Positions 1-11,577 of a stretch of 64,000 bases of DNA are shown here, in pieces. The stretch's first letter is position 1. Every line of letters starts with the position of its first letter. The notes under the pieces are model-generated. The model saw only the letters and a program-made list of their open reading frames with translations. It did not search any database and had not been told where the DNA came from. The translations under genes were made by a program, and so were the position numbers. The stretch comes from Burkholderia sp. IMCC1007. GTDB lineage: Bacteria; Pseudomonadota; Gammaproteobacteria; Burkholderiales; Burkholderiaceae. Location of the stretch: positions 1 through 64,000 of the forward strand of contig NZ_JAPVQY010000023.1 in NCBI RefSeq assembly GCF_027257875.1, in the 5' to 3' direction.

Positions 1-1853
1 ATCGGCATAGGGGACGGCCATGAGGCCGTACCCCTGCCACACCACCCGGCATGCGGGTCCGCACCGGGCGGTTCGAGAAGTTGAGGTTATGAGAGACGAG
101 GTACGCCGAGCCGGTCGAAGTATGCGATGGTCAGGGCGCTGTTGAGCAACTGGGCGCTGTTACGCCACCAACGGCGGCTGCTCGCCGCCGTCTGTCGCGC
201 AACGTCGACCGACGCCCCCAACGCACGAAGTTCCCGGTAGATGGTCGGGCCCCGGCGCCAATGTTTAAGCTGGATAGCCCGCAGCCGGTGACGCAACCAC
301 TCGTCCAGTGCCAACCACACACCGGGCGTTTGCGCCAACCGGAAGTACGCCCTCCATCCCAACACATAAGCCCGTAGCCGTTCCACCACTTCGGGCATGC
401 CGCGCCCGCCAGAGCGGCGGGTCAGTTCTCGAATGCGGTGTTTGAACGCCAGCAGCGGTTTGGCCGCCACCTTGCGTTTGACCACACCGCCCGCAGCTAC
501 CCACAGGCTGTAGCCCAGAAACTTGCGACCAAACACACTCGCCACGGCGCTTTTGGTCTCATTGACCTTCAGGCGCAGCCGACCATACAGGCGTCGCAAC
601 AGCGCCATCACCCGCTCGCCCGCACGACGGCTGCGAACATACACATTCGCATCGTCAGCGTAGCGGGCGAAGCAGTGGCCCCGCCGCTCCAGTTCCTTGT
701 CCACCTCATCAAGCAGAACATTAGCCAGCAACGGGGATAACGGTCCGCCCTGCGGCGTGCCCTGATCCCGTTGCTGGACCACCCCGTCAGCCATGATGCC
801 GCTGTTCAGATACGCCCGGATCAGCCCGATCACTCCGGCGTCCCCAATGCGTTTCTGCAAACGGTCGATCAGGATGTCGTGGTTGACCCGGTCGAAGAAC
901 TTCTCCAGATCAACGTCAACCACGGTTCGCCGTCCCGACTGCACGTACGATTGCGCGGCAAGCACCGCATCGTGCGCACGCCGTCCGGGCCGGAAGCCGT
1001 AGCTGTGCTCGCTGAAGGTAGGGTCCAGAACTGGCTGCAGCACCTGCAGCAGTGCCTGCTGGATCAGCCGGTCCGTCACCGTCGGGATGCCAAGCTCACG
1101 CTCGCCTCCGTCCGGTTTCGGGATCGCCACCCGTCGTACCGGACTGGGCCGGTACGTGCCCTTCAGCAATTGTTCACGGATCGCAGGCCACGCCGTCACC
1201 AGATGACGCGACGTCTGGTCAATGTCCAGACCGTCCACGCCAGCGGCTCCCTTGTTAGCCCGTACCCGCTTGAACGCCTGCTTCAGATTCTCTCTCGTCA
1301 GAGCCGCTTCCAGCAGCGCTGACCCTGTGTCCCCGGATTCATGTCGCGGGCAGCAGGCTTCGTCGCTAGCAGGTACGCGCGCAGCTTCACCGCGCGCTTC
1401 CCTCGCTCGCCCCGTTTGCACGGGCATCTGACGCACTGCCTGCCGCATCGACATAACGCTGGACACTCCTTTCCGTTCGGCCCTTCGTCACCAGCTTCCA
1501 CCTCACCGGCTTATCCTGTGACTACTACGGCCTCTGCTGACTTCCCGCTCCGGCTCGACGCCGTTGCCCTTTCAGGCATGAGGCGGGATCTCCCCAGGTA
1601 AGAACGCACTCCTTCACTGCACAGCCGCCGGATCTACGCCGCCGCCCCTTGATCACGAGAGCTTCGCGGCTTTTTGCCCGCTCGCCCTGGACGGCACCGC
1701 CTTCTATCCGGTTCTTGTTCATCGGCTCGCAGTTTCGCTCCACGCTTCCTCCCCACACTCGGTCGCCCTCATGCAGTTGCGCTTCGCTTCGCTCGCTGTG
1801 ATCAACTTGCGGTGGGACTTGCACCCACTAGAGTGCGCCCATGCTGGGCGCAC
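1..1853 (-). mobile_element. Group II intron, probable bacterial class C, full length
   Basis: A self-splicing retroelement read on the minus strand. The 5' end is a GTGCGCC motif starting at 1853, directly after the U-tract of the gapA terminator. The 3' end reads CCGAT and finishes at position 1. Domain V is visible at about 41-74: an 8-bp stem (CCGCCCGG with CCGGGTGG) capped by a TGCG/CGCA hairpin. Domain VI is at 10-34, a GGGG-ACGGCC stem, with a candidate branch A opposite position 8, eight bases from the 3' end. The maturase ORF lies between the 5' domains (1467-1853) and domain V. Insertion immediately after a rho-independent terminator and lack of an endonuclease domain in the maturase are known class C traits. 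The class is inferred from these traits; the boundaries are seen directly. The 3' exon is outside the window. Confidence 0.9.
87..1466 (-). CDS. ltrA: Group II intron reverse transcriptase/maturase
   Basis: Intron-encoded protein of 459 aa that assists splicing and copies the intron RNA into DNA during retrohoming. RT motifs are intact: a VDVDLEKFFD block at residues 183-192, QGTPQGGPLSP at 235-245 and the catalytic YADD at 269-272. A maturase (X) region follows at about 300-420. The C-terminus ends in a WWRNS...AYFDRLG segment typical of these maturases, and no HNH endonuclease domain follows, as expected for class C. The chosen start gives the usual MSSVMSMRQAV-type N-terminus. No frameshift or stop interrupts the frame, so the element may still be active. 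It would be transcribed by read-through from gapA. Confidence 0.95.
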   Translation of the reverse strand: MSSVMSMRQAVRQMPVQTGRAREARGEAARVPASDEACCPRHESGDTGSALLEAALTRENLKQAFKRVRANKGAAGVDGLDIDQTSRHLVTAWPAIREQLLKGTYRPSPVRRVAIPKPDGGERELGIPTVTDRLIQQALLQVLQPVLDPTFSEHSYGFRPGRRAHDAVLAAQSYVQSGRRTVVDVDLEKFFDRVNHDILIDRLQKRIGDAGVIGLIRAYLNSGIMADGVVQQRDQGTPQGGPLSPLLANVLLDEVDKELERRGHCFARYADDANVYVRSRRAGERVMALLRRLYGRLRLKVNETKSAVASVFGRKFLGYSLWVAAGGVVKRKVAAKPLLAFKHRIRELTRRSGGRGMPEVVERLRAYVLGWRAYFRLAQTPGVWLALDEWLRHRLRAIQLKHWRRGPTIYRELRALGASVDVARQTAASSRRWWRNSAQLLNSALTIAYFDRLGVPRLS

Positions 1854-1886
1854 AAAAAAAGCCCGGCCGGAAGACCCGGCCGGGCT
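1854..1886 (-). terminator. Rho-independent terminator of gapA, intron target site
   Basis: An 11-bp stem (AGCCCGGCCGG, 1860-1870, with 1876-1886) and a 5-nt loop are followed on the minus strand by seven U residues. The group II intron starts at the next base. Confidence 0.93.
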
Positions 1887-1932
1887 CGTTCGCTGCGCAC
1901 GCCGCGTTGCGGCGGCTGCGCAACGGGCAGGA

Positions 1933-2943
1933 TTACTTCGCGTTCGCGAATGCGACTGCCGTATCCAGCATGCGGTTCGAGAAACCCCACTCGTTGTCGT
2001 ACCAGCTCGACACCTTCACGAGGCGGCCCGACACCTTGGTCAGCGTTGCGTCGAACGTCGACGAAGCCGGGTTGTGGTTGAAGTCGATCGACACCAGCGG
2101 TGCGTCGTTGTAGCCGAGGATGCCCTTCAGCGCGCCTTCCGATGCTTCCTTCATGATCGCGTTGACTTCTTCGACCGTCGTGTCGCGCTTCGCGATGAAC
2201 GACAGGTCGACGATCGACACGTTGATCGTCGGGACGCGGATCGCGTAGCCGTCGAGCTTGCCGTTCAGTTCCGGCAGCACGAGGCCGACAGCGGAGGCAG
2301 CACCCGTCTTCGTCGGGATCTGGCTGTGCGTGGCCGAACGCGCGCGGCGCAGGTCTTCGTGATAGACGTCCGTCAGCACCTGGTCGTTCGTGTACGCATG
2401 GATCGTCGTCATCAGGCCGGTTTCGAGGCCGATCTTGTCGTTCAGCGGCTTGACGAGCGGCGCGAGGCAGTTCGTCGTGCACGATGCGTTCGAGATGACC
2501 GTGTGCTCGGCCTTCAGCACGTCGTGGTTCACGCCGTAGACGATCGTCGCGTCGACGTCCTTGCCGCCCGGCGCCGAGATGATCACCTTCTTCGCGCCGC
2601 CCTTCAGGTGCGCGCTCGCCTTTTCCTTCGTCGTGAAGAAGCCGGTGCATTCCATCACGACGTCGACGCCCAGCTCGCCCCACGGCAGTTCTGCCGGGTT
2701 GCGGTTCGCCAGCACGCGGATCTTGTCGCCGTTCACGACGAGGTAGTCGCCGTCGACCGACACTTCGCCCGGGAACTTGCCGTGCGCGGTGTCGTACTGG
2801 GTCAGGTGCGCGTTGGTCTTCGCATCGCCCAGGTCGTTGATGGCGACGATCTCGAGATCGTGCTTCTTGCCGTTTTCATAGAACGCGCGCAGCGTGTTGC
2901 GGCCGATACGGCCGTAGCCGTTGATTGCGACGCGGATCGTCAT
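1933..2943 (-). CDS. gapA: Glyceraldehyde-3-phosphate dehydrogenase, type I
   Basis: Cytosolic glycolytic enzyme of 336 aa that oxidises glyceraldehyde-3-phosphate to 1,3-bisphosphoglycerate with NAD. The Rossmann motif NGYGRIGR is at residues 8-15. The active-site Cys155 sits in SNASCTTNC and the partner is His182 (TTIHAYT). Length equals the family norm. An AGGAGA ribosome site precedes the ATG. It lies 88 bp downstream of tkt on the same strand, so the two central-carbon genes probably share a transcript, which ends at the terminator just downstream. That terminator hosts the group II intron. Confidence 0.97.
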   Translation of the reverse strand: MTIRVAINGYGRIGRNTLRAFYENGKKHDLEIVAINDLGDAKTNAHLTQYDTAHGKFPGEVSVDGDYLVVNGDKIRVLANRNPAELPWGELGVDVVMECTGFFTTKEKASAHLKGGAKKVIISAPGGKDVDATIVYGVNHDVLKAEHTVISNASCTTNCLAPLVKPLNDKIGLETGLMTTIHAYTNDQVLTDVYHEDLRRARSATHSQIPTKTGAASAVGLVLPELNGKLDGYAIRVPTINVSIVDLSFIAKRDTTVEEVNAIMKEASEGALKGILGYNDAPLVSIDFNHNPASSTFDATLTKVSGRLVKVSSWYDNEWGFSNRMLDTAVAFANAK

Positions 2944-3031
2944 GGTCTATCTCCTGATGGCTGAAAAAAATTCGTTTCGTGCAGCTTCACGGTGCGACGC
3001 GCGCGACGGGTAGCGCGCGCCGCGAATGCTT

Positions 3032-5059
3032 TTAGGCCAGCACGGTCTTCGCCGTCTCGACGACGTGCTCGACAGTGAAGCCGAAGTACTTGAACAGCAC
3101 GCCGGCCGGGGCCGATTCGCCGAACGTGTCGATCCCGACGACGCCGCCTTCGAGGCCGACGTACTTGTGCCAGAAGCTCGTCACGCCCGCTTCGATCGCC
3201 ACGCGGCGCACGCCGTGCGGCAGCACGCGTTCGCGGTATTCGGCGTCCTGGCGGTCGAACACGTTGGTCGACGGCATCGACACGACGCGCGCCGCGATGC
3301 CCTGCTGCGCGAGCGGCTCGACGGCCTTCATCGCGAGTTCGACTTCCGAGCCCGTCGCGATCAGGATGATCTTGCGCGCGACGATCTCTTCGTCCCAGTC
3401 CTTCAGCACGTAACCGCCCTTCTCGATGTTCGCGATCTGCGCATCGGTACGCGGGTTGAACGCGAGGTTCTGGCGGCTGAAGATCAGGCTCGACGGACGG
3501 TCGGCGGCGACCGCGTGGGTCCACGCGACGGCCGTCTCGACCGTGTCGGCCGGGCGCCACACGTCGTGGTTCGGGATCAGGCGCAGGCTCGACACGTGCT
3601 CGATCGACTGGTGCGTCGGGCCGTCTTCGCCGAGGCCGATCGAATCGTGCGTGAACACGAAGATCGACGGCACCTTCATCAGCGACGCGACGCGCAGTGC
3701 GTTGCGGCTGTAGTCGGAGAACGTCAGGAACGTGCCGCCGAACGGCTTGTGGCCGCCGTGCAGCGCGAGGCCGTTGATCGCGGCGCTCATGCCGAATTCG
3801 CGCACGCCGTAGTTGATGTGGTTGCCGAGCAGCACGCCCGCGCCTTCCGGATTCGCGCGCACCGCCTTCGATGCCTTCCAGTTGGTCAGGTTCGAACCGG
3901 TCAGATCGGCCGAGCCGCCGAGCAGTTCGGGCAGCGCAGCGGCGAGGCCTTCGATCGCCTGCTGCGATGCCTTGCGGGTCGCGACCGTCTCGGCGCGCTC
4001 GTTCGCGCCGGCGATGATCGCCGCAGCCTTCTCGGCCCAGTCGGCCGGCAGCTTGTTGGCCATCCGGCGCTCGAATTCCGCGGCTTCTGCCGGGAATTTC
4101 GCGCGATAGGCGGCGAACGTCGCGTCCCATTCGGACTCGGCGCGCTTGCCGGCTTCCTTCGCATCCCATGCCGCGTAGACTTCCGGCGGGATCACGAACG
4201 GCTCCCAGGTCCAGCCGAGCGCCGCGCGCGTCTTCGCGATTTCTTCCGCGCCGAGCGCCGCGCCGTGCACGTCGTGGCCGCCGGCCTTGGTGGCCGCGCC
4301 CTTGCCGATCACCGTCTTGCAGCAGATCAGCGTCGGCTTGTCCGACAGCTTCGCCTTCGCGATGGCCGCGTCGACCGCGTCGACGTCGTGGCCGTTCACG
4401 TTCGGGATCACGTTCCAGCCGTACGCTTCGAAGCGCTTCGGCGTGTCGTCGTGGAACCAGTTCACGACGTCGCCGTCGATCGAGATGCCGTTGTCGTCGT
4501 ACAGCGCGATCAGCTTGTTCAGCTTCAGCGTGCCCGCGAGCGAGCAGGCTTCGTGCGAGATGCCTTCCATCAGGCAGCCGTCGCCGAGGAACACGTACGT
4601 ATGGTGATCGACGATCTTCGCGCCGTCACGGTTGAACTCGTCGGCCATCAGCGCTTCGCCGAGCGCCATGCCGACGGCGTTCGCGAGACCCTGGCCGAGC
4701 GGGCCGGTGGTCGTCTCGACGCCCGGCGTGATCCCGTATTCCGGGTGGCCCGGCGTCTTCGAGTGCAGCTGGCGGAAGTTCTTCAGCTCTTCGATCGGCA
4801 GGTCGTAGCCGGTCAGGTGCAGCAGCGAGTACAGCAGCATCGAGCCATGGCCGTTCGACAGCACGAAGCGGTCGCGGTCCGCCCAGTGCGGGTTCGTCGG
4901 GTTGTGCTTCAGATGGCGCGACCAGAGCGCGACGCCGATTTCGGCCATGCCCATCGGCATGCCGGGGTGGCCGGAGTTCGCTTGCTGGACGGCGTCCATC
5001 GCGAGCGCACGGATCGCGTTGGCCATCAAGGTGGTGGAGGCGGGAGACGAAGTCGTCAT
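3032..5059 (-). CDS. tktA: Transketolase
   Basis: Thiamine-diphosphate enzyme of the pentose phosphate pathway that moves two-carbon units between ketose donors and aldose acceptors. The protein is 675 aa from the MTTSSPAST start; an in-frame Met 15 codons upstream is less likely because the family N-terminus begins at about this point ([21 protein letters not shown]). Cofactor motif GDG is at 159-161 with the Asn of YDDN at 190. Substrate-binding histidines are seen in SGHPG and NGHGS. The gene sits immediately upstream of gapA on the same strand. Confidence 0.96.
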   Translation of the reverse strand: MTTSSPASTTLMANAIRALAMDAVQQANSGHPGMPMGMAEIGVALWSRHLKHNPTNPHWADRDRFVLSNGHGSMLLYSLLHLTGYDLPIEELKNFRQLHSKTPGHPEYGITPGVETTTGPLGQGLANAVGMALGEALMADEFNRDGAKIVDHHTYVFLGDGCLMEGISHEACSLAGTLKLNKLIALYDDNGISIDGDVVNWFHDDTPKRFEAYGWNVIPNVNGHDVDAVDAAIAKAKLSDKPTLICCKTVIGKGAATKAGGHDVHGAALGAEEIAKTRAALGWTWEPFVIPPEVYAAWDAKEAGKRAESEWDATFAAYRAKFPAEAAEFERRMANKLPADWAEKAAAIIAGANERAETVATRKASQQAIEGLAAALPELLGGSADLTGSNLTNWKASKAVRANPEGAGVLLGNHINYGVREFGMSAAINGLALHGGHKPFGGTFLTFSDYSRNALRVASLMKVPSIFVFTHDSIGLGEDGPTHQSIEHVSSLRLIPNHDVWRPADTVETAVAWTHAVAADRPSSLIFSRQNLAFNPRTDAQIANIEKGGYVLKDWDEEIVARKIILIATGSEVELAMKAVEPLAQQGIAARVVSMPSTNVFDRQDAEYRERVLPHGVRRVAIEAGVTSFWHKYVGLEGGVVGIDTFGESAPAGVLFKYFGFTVEHVVETAKTVLA

Positions 5060-5254
5060 GTCGAGTCCGGAGAACGAGTCGAGGAAACGGGAGCACGGCG
5101 GCATCCGAAAGCTCGAGCGTCAATCGTTCCGGGCGCGCGATGCGGCGCCTGACGGACGCGAAGCGGACGGAGCCTACGGACGGGGCTGCAAAGCTCGTCA
5201 TTTTAACAGATGGCCCGACATTTCCCTTGTCGGCGCGCGCTGTTCCGGCACGCT

Positions 5255-5283
5255 TTTCCATCGACGCGCACGCCTCCTATAAT
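5255..5283 (+). promoter_or_regulatory. Sigma-70 promoter of speE
   Basis: A perfect TATAAT at 5278-5283 has a weak -35 TTTCCA at 5255-5260 and a 17-bp spacer. The predicted leader is about 30 nt before the GTG start. Confidence 0.65.
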
Positions 5284-5321
5284 TCAGGCGTCGGAACTGC
5301 CCGCCCCGAGCGGCCCCGCCC

Positions 5322-6179
5322 GTGAGCACGACCCTCCTTTTTCATCCCACGCCCGACGCCACCTACGGCTTCCCTAATGCCCGGCGGCTTGCACACGTCG
5401 CATCGCCGCACCAGCACATCGAGGTCTGGGAAACGCCGCAGCTCGGCCGCCTGTTCACGCTGGACGGCCGGCCGATGACGTCGGTCGGCGACGAATACGT
5501 GTACCACGAGTGCATGACGCACCCGGCCGCGCTCGCGCATCCGTGCCCGAAAAAGGCGCTCGTGCTCGGCGGCGGCGACGGCGGCGCGGCGCGTCAGCTG
5601 CTCAAGCATGCGTGCATCGAGCGGATCGTCGTCGCCGAGCTCGACGACGAAGTGGTCGGCATGGCGCGCCGCTATCTCGACGACGTGCACCAGGGCGCGC
5701 TGGACGACCCGCGCGTGGAAGTCGTGATCGGCGACGCCGCGCACTTCGTCGCGTCGACCGTCGAGCATTTCGATCTCGTCGTGTTCGATCTCACGCCGCC
5801 CGATTCGCCGGCGGCCGGCCTCTATACCCGCGAGTTCTACAGGCGGCTCAAGCGGATCCTCACGCCGCGCGGCGCGATCTCGATGCACCTCGGCTCGCCC
5901 GTATTCCATGCGCCGCGGATCGCCGCGCTGCTCGACGACCTGCGCGCGTGCTTCGCGGTGGTCGATCCGCTGTCGGCGCACGTGCCGCTGTACGGCTCGC
6001 AATGGCTGATGGCGATCGCGAGCGACACGCTCGACGCGGCCGCGCTGTTCGCGCACGACGTCGACGAACGGCTCGCCGCGCGCCGCGTGCACGGCTTGCG
6101 CTACTACGATGCGCGCCTGCATGCGTCCCTCTTTGCCCTGCCGCGCGCGCTGCGCGATACACTGGGCGCTCGCCGCTGA
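5322..6179 (+). CDS. speE: Spermidine synthase-like aminopropyltransferase
   Basis: Predicted to transfer an aminopropyl group from decarboxylated S-adenosylmethionine to putrescine in polyamine synthesis. The protein is 285 aa, near family length. The Rossmann motif GGGDGG is at residues 83-88. The catalytic Asp156 lies in FDLTPPDSPA, which differs slightly from the common DSTDPxGPA form. The start is a GTG 39 bp after the -10 box. The gene is divergent from tkt. The exact polyamine product cannot be read from sequence. Confidence 0.88.
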   Translation: MSTTLLFHPTPDATYGFPNARRLAHVASPHQHIEVWETPQLGRLFTLDGRPMTSVGDEYVYHECMTHPAALAHPCPKKALVLGGGDGGAARQLLKHACIERIVVAELDDEVVGMARRYLDDVHQGALDDPRVEVVIGDAAHFVASTVEHFDLVVFDLTPPDSPAAGLYTREFYRRLKRILTPRGAISMHLGSPVFHAPRIAALLDDLRACFAVVDPLSAHVPLYGSQWLMAIASDTLDAAALFAHDVDERLAARRVHGLRYYDARLHASLFALPRALRDTLGARR

Positions 6180-6351
6180 GCTTCCGGGCGGCCGCATCGT
6201 TCCGTTGTTCCATCGCGCGTGCGTCCGCGCCCGGCCGTGACCGGCCGTCGCCGGCCGTCGCTGGCGCACCGGCATGCAGGCCCGGAACGCTACCGGAGGG
6301 CCGCCGAAGTACCCGCATCACCCCCGCTGTTCGTTCGACAGGAGATTTTTC

Positions 6352-6768
6352 ATGACCGATCCACGTCCGGCCGACGTGCCTTGGTTGACGCCTTACCTGG
6401 CTGTCCGCAATGCGCAGGCGGCCATCGACTTCTTCAAGGCCGCATTCGGTTTCGAGCTGCGCGACGTGCTCGACGAGGACGGCGCGATCATGCACGTCGA
6501 GATGACCTACCGTGGCCAGCTGATCGTGATGTTCGCGCCGGAAGGCGCGTTCGGCTCGACCGCGCTCACGCCGAAGCATGCGAACGCAACCGCGCCGCAG
6601 TCGTTCTATCTGTATGTCGACGACGTCGACGCAACCTGGCAGCGCGCGCTCGATGCGGGCGCAAAGTCGCTGACCGCGCCGCAGGATCAGTTCTGGGGCG
6701 ATCGCTTCGCTCAGATCGAGGATCTCGACGGTTACCGCTGGGCGCTCGCGCGCCGCCTGCGCACATGA
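6352..6768 (+). CDS. VOC/glyoxalase-superfamily protein, PhnB-like
   Basis: A 138-aa single-domain member of the vicinal oxygen chelate fold. The N-terminus (VPWLTPYLAVRNAQAAIDFF) and the C-terminal DLDGYRWALA stretch are the usual beta-alpha-beta landmarks. An AGGAG ribosome site lies 7 nt before the ATG at 6352; the longer upstream reading is not supported. The stop codon overlaps a possible ATG for rsmE (ATGA), which suggests coupling. Family members include fosfomycin and glyoxalase-type enzymes and many of unknown activity. No substrate can be assigned here. Confidence 0.85.
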   Translation: MTDPRPADVPWLTPYLAVRNAQAAIDFFKAAFGFELRDVLDEDGAIMHVEMTYRGQLIVMFAPEGAFGSTALTPKHANATAPQSFYLYVDDVDATWQRALDAGAKSLTAPQDQFWGDRFAQIEDLDGYRWALARRLRT

Positions 6769-6785
6769 GCGGAGCCGCACCACGC

Positions 6786-7553
6786 ATGAGTGAAGCCACC
6801 ACCACCGCGGCCGTGCCGCGCTTTTTCGTCGAAACCGCGCTGCGCGCCGATGCGACGCTTGCGCTGCCGGCCGACGTCGCGCGCCACGCGCAGGTGCTGC
6901 GCCTGCAGCCCGGCGACGCGCTCGCGCTGTTCGACGGCAACGGCGGCCAGTACCGCGCGCGGCTCGTCGAGATCGACAAGCGCAGCGCGCTCGCGCAGAT
7001 CGAAACGTTCGACCCGACCGAAGCGGAGCCGCCGTATCGCGTGACGCTCGCGCAAGGCATCGCCGGCGGCGACAAGATGGACTGGGTGATCGAGAAAGCC
7101 GTCGAGCTGGGCGTCGCGGCGGTCGTACCGCTGTCGACCGCGCGCGGCGTCGTGAAACTGTCGGGCGAGCGCGCCGACAAGCGCGTCGCGCACTGGCGCG
7201 GCGTCGTGCGCGCATCGTGCGAACAATGCGGGCGCAACCGCGTGCCCGACGTCGCCGACGTGCGCGGCTTCGGCGCGTGGCTCGATACGCTGCCGGCCGC
7301 AGCGGCCGACGGCGAGCTGCGGCTGTTGCTGTCGCCGCGTGCGAGCATCCCGTTCGCGTCGCTGCCCGATGCGCCGCCGGCCGCGACCGTCACGCTGCTG
7401 ATCGGGCCGGAAGGCGGGCTGTCGCCTGACGAGGAAAACGCGGCGCGCGCGCGCGGCTTCACCGCGCTGTCGCTCGGGCCCCGCGTGCTGCGCACCGAGA
7501 CGGCCGGCGCGGCCGTGCTCGCGGCGCTGGCCGCGCGCTGGGGCGGGTGGTGA
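6786..7553 (+). CDS. rsmE: 16S rRNA m3U1498 methyltransferase
   Basis: SAM-dependent SPOUT-fold enzyme that methylates N3 of U1498 in 16S rRNA in the assembled small subunit. The protein is 255 aa. The N-terminal PUA-like part contains HAQVLRLQPGDALALFDGNGG. The knotted SAM site is the LLIGPEGGLSPDE segment plus the C-terminal LGPRVLRTETAG motif. I chose the ATG at 6786 because GGAG lies upstream. An ATG at 6765 overlapping the previous stop is the alternative and adds 7 residues. Confidence 0.93.
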   Translation: MSEATTTAAVPRFFVETALRADATLALPADVARHAQVLRLQPGDALALFDGNGGQYRARLVEIDKRSALAQIETFDPTEAEPPYRVTLAQGIAGGDKMDWVIEKAVELGVAAVVPLSTARGVVKLSGERADKRVAHWRGVVRASCEQCGRNRVPDVADVRGFGAWLDTLPAAAADGELRLLLSPRASIPFASLPDAPPAATVTLLIGPEGGLSPDEENAARARGFTALSLGPRVLRTETAGAAVLAALAARWGGW

Positions 7554-7646
7554 CACGCCGCGCGTGCCGGATCAAACGCCGATATCGACCCATGACGGGC
7601 TGCGCGGGCCCATCCCTGCGCGGGTCCATCCATTTCGTACGGACGC

Positions 7647-7673
7647 AAAAAAGCCCGCGTCGCACGCGGGCTT
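7647..7673 (-). terminator. Terminator of the ribonuclease-barstar operon
   Basis: A 10-bp stem (AAGCCCGCGT, 7651-7660, with 7664-7673) and a 3-nt loop are followed by U residues on the minus strand. The plus-strand side has only a weak T-run, so it may also slow rsmE transcription. Confidence 0.88.
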
Positions 7674-7713
7674 CTTGGTGGCTCGACCGCACGCGCGGCC
7701 GACGGTTTCGCGC

Positions 7714-8277
7714 TTACGCGAACGAATAGAACACGCGGAACGCGACCTTGCGCTCGGCCCAGAACTCGGCGGCTTCGCGGAACACGTCGAGCAGCGTCTC
7801 GCGCCCTTCCTTGTCGAATTTCTGCGCGATCGGCAGCCCTTCGAGGACGATCACGAAACCGGGCTGCGCGCCCGCCTTCGCGACCAGGTCGGTCAGGCAG
7901 TCGTACAGCGCGTCGTAGTTCTTGCCGAAATGCTTCGGAAACAGGAACGACGTCGCGATCGTCTCCATCACTTCCTGCTTGGACTGCGCGGCGCCGCAAT
8001 ACGCATACAGGAAATGCTGGCCGAGCCGAGCGGCTTCGTCGGCGAGATCCTGCACGCGGAACGCGCGGATCGACTGCACGAGATTGGGTCGCACGGTCGT
8101 GAAAAGGCTCATAGGCTCCTCGTTCGATGAAGGCCCGGGCTCGGCTTCCTGTTGCGCCGGCGCGCCGCCAGCCTGTGCCGCCGCGTGTAATTGCATCACG
8201 CGCTGAAACAGATTGCCGTCGCCGGCCGCGAACAGTTCCGCCGCCGCCGTATCGTGCGCGTAGATGGAGTCGCTCAT
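7714..8277 (-). CDS. Barstar-family ribonuclease inhibitor
   Basis: A 187-aa cytoplasmic protein whose C-terminal ~90 residues match barstar. The segment FGKNYDALYDCLTD keeps both aspartates that in Bacillus barstar (D35, D39) plug the barnase active site. The final LLDVFREA...FRVFYSF strand-helix is also conserved. The first ~55 residues are a low-complexity extension. The start is set at 8277; an ATG 9 bp upstream is possible. It begins 16 bp after the secreted ribonuclease gene, so enzyme and inhibitor are co-transcribed. The inferred role is to protect the cell from its own RNase before export. Confidence 0.9.
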   Translation of the reverse strand: MSDSIYAHDTAAAELFAAGDGNLFQRVMQLHAAAQAGGAPAQQEAEPGPSSNEEPMSLFTTVRPNLVQSIRAFRVQDLADEAARLGQHFLYAYCGAAQSKQEVMETIATSFLFPKHFGKNYDALYDCLTDLVAKAGAQPGFVIVLEGLPIAQKFDKEGRETLLDVFREAAEFWAERKVAFRVFYSFA

Positions 8278-8293
8278 TCCGTTCATCCCGAAG

Positions 8294-8725
8294 TCATTCA
8301 ACAATACGTTTAAAACTGGTGTAGTGGTCGTCGGTGTAATAACAGTTGTCGACCCGCCGCAACGGCCCGCCGCAGACGATCCGGCGCGCACCGCGATTGC
8401 GTGCGCGCGGCGTCGGCACCGTGTACTCGTGATAGAAGCCGCGCTTCGCTTTCGGCAGGATCCGCTCGCGGTTGCCGAATACGACGCCGTCTTTCTCGTA
8501 CGGATAGGGGCCACCGGCGCCGATCAGGCCAAGCGTGGTCACGGCCTCGCGCGGCAGACCGGCGGTCGGGATCGTATCGAGCCCGCCGGCGGCCATGTCG
8601 GCTGAAACGGCCTGCCGTGCGTAAGCGGCGGAAACCAGACTGCCCGTCGGCGTGCCGACGATACCCATCGCGAACATCGCGAAGACGGACGCGAGCGCGC
8701 CGTTGCGGAGCCACTTGCGTGCCAT
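8294..8725 (-). CDS. Secreted guanyl-specific ribonuclease, RNase Sa type
   Basis: A 143-aa small extracellular RNase of the N1/T1/Sa family, cleaving RNA after G. The N-terminal ~36 residues form a signal peptide (basic MARKWLR, hydrophobic core, AYA). The mature part matches RNase Sa: DGVVFGNRE, YHEYTV with catalytic Glu100, RGARRI with Arg115, and DDHYTSF with catalytic His134. Cys118 and Cys128 may form a disulfide. It is followed directly by the barstar-family gene, the classical enzyme-inhibitor order. Confidence 0.92.
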   Translation of the reverse strand: MARKWLRNGALASVFAMFAMGIVGTPTGSLVSAAYARQAVSADMAAGGLDTIPTAGLPREAVTTLGLIGAGGPYPYEKDGVVFGNRERILPKAKRGFYHEYTVPTPRARNRGARRIVCGGPLRRVDNCYYTDDHYTSFKRIVE

Positions 8726-8890
8726 GAACCGGGGTTCCCGCTGTTAAATCAAGTAGTTGACGACCAACGAAGGCGTTAGCGTAGCGCTATTGTCCGCGCG
8801 AATCAATGTTCGTTTGGGAATCGAAAGCCGCACGCGACGCCGAATCGGGCATTTTTTACCGAAATTACACTACATTTATCTTACATGAGA

Positions 8891-8896
8891 TAAAAT
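8891..8896 (+). promoter_or_regulatory. -10-like box of the candidate small RNA
   Basis: TAAAAT lies in an AT-rich patch, five bases before the first base of the perfect inverted repeat at 8901. No convincing -35 hexamer is visible at the right distance. Confidence 0.4.
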
Positions 8897-8900
8897 GCGG

Positions 8901-9042
8901 GCAGCATCTCTCGCATGGCGAGAATCTGCCTCCTTGCCACGCTCGTTACCCAGAGTGGAGAGATGCTGCTGTTGCTTGCGGGAAGCGCGTTCGAGCCGTG
9001 CCCGGCGGCGTGCCCATTGCGGGCACGCCTCTTTTTGCTTTT
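8901..9042 (+). ncRNA. Candidate small non-coding RNA with its own terminator
   Basis: Sits in the 376-bp gap between the RNase gene and maeB, both on the other strand. A perfect 12-bp stem pairs GCAGCATCTCTC (8901-8912) with 8958-8969. A second, mutually exclusive hairpin TCTCGC-ATG-GCGAGA overlaps it at 8908-8922. The locus ends in a textbook rho-independent terminator: a 9-bp stem (GGCGTGCCC, 9007-9015, with 9021-9029), a 5-nt loop and a T-rich tail to 9042. No plus-strand gene lies upstream or downstream that this terminator could serve, so an independent ~140-nt transcript is the simplest reading. I do not recognise the RNA family. Confidence 0.6.
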
Positions 9043-9101
9043 GTTTACAATTTTTCCCGGCGCGCCGCACCGGTTCGACCGGTACGGCACATGGGGCCGG
9101 G

Positions 9102-11402
<2,301 letters not shown>

Positions 11403-11577
11403 GTGTCTGGTGACGGGCGGATTAGAATAACTGCTCGACGGCATTGTAGCGCCAATCGAAGCCCGTCTGACCGGCGATTCGGGTGCGACAGCCGCGACAA
11501 AATGTACTGAACGGTGCAGGAACGCCGCCGTTCGCCTCGTACAATGCCGTTCCGTCAACCGCTTCGGATCTCCCGCC

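Noticed and set aside
1..86. A truncated intron end at the window edge.
   Set aside because: Domains V and VI and a CCGAT 3' end fit entirely within positions 1-74, so the intron appears complete.
9065..9087. Terminator for maeB.
   Set aside because: A 10-bp hairpin is present but is followed by A residues, not U, on the minus strand.
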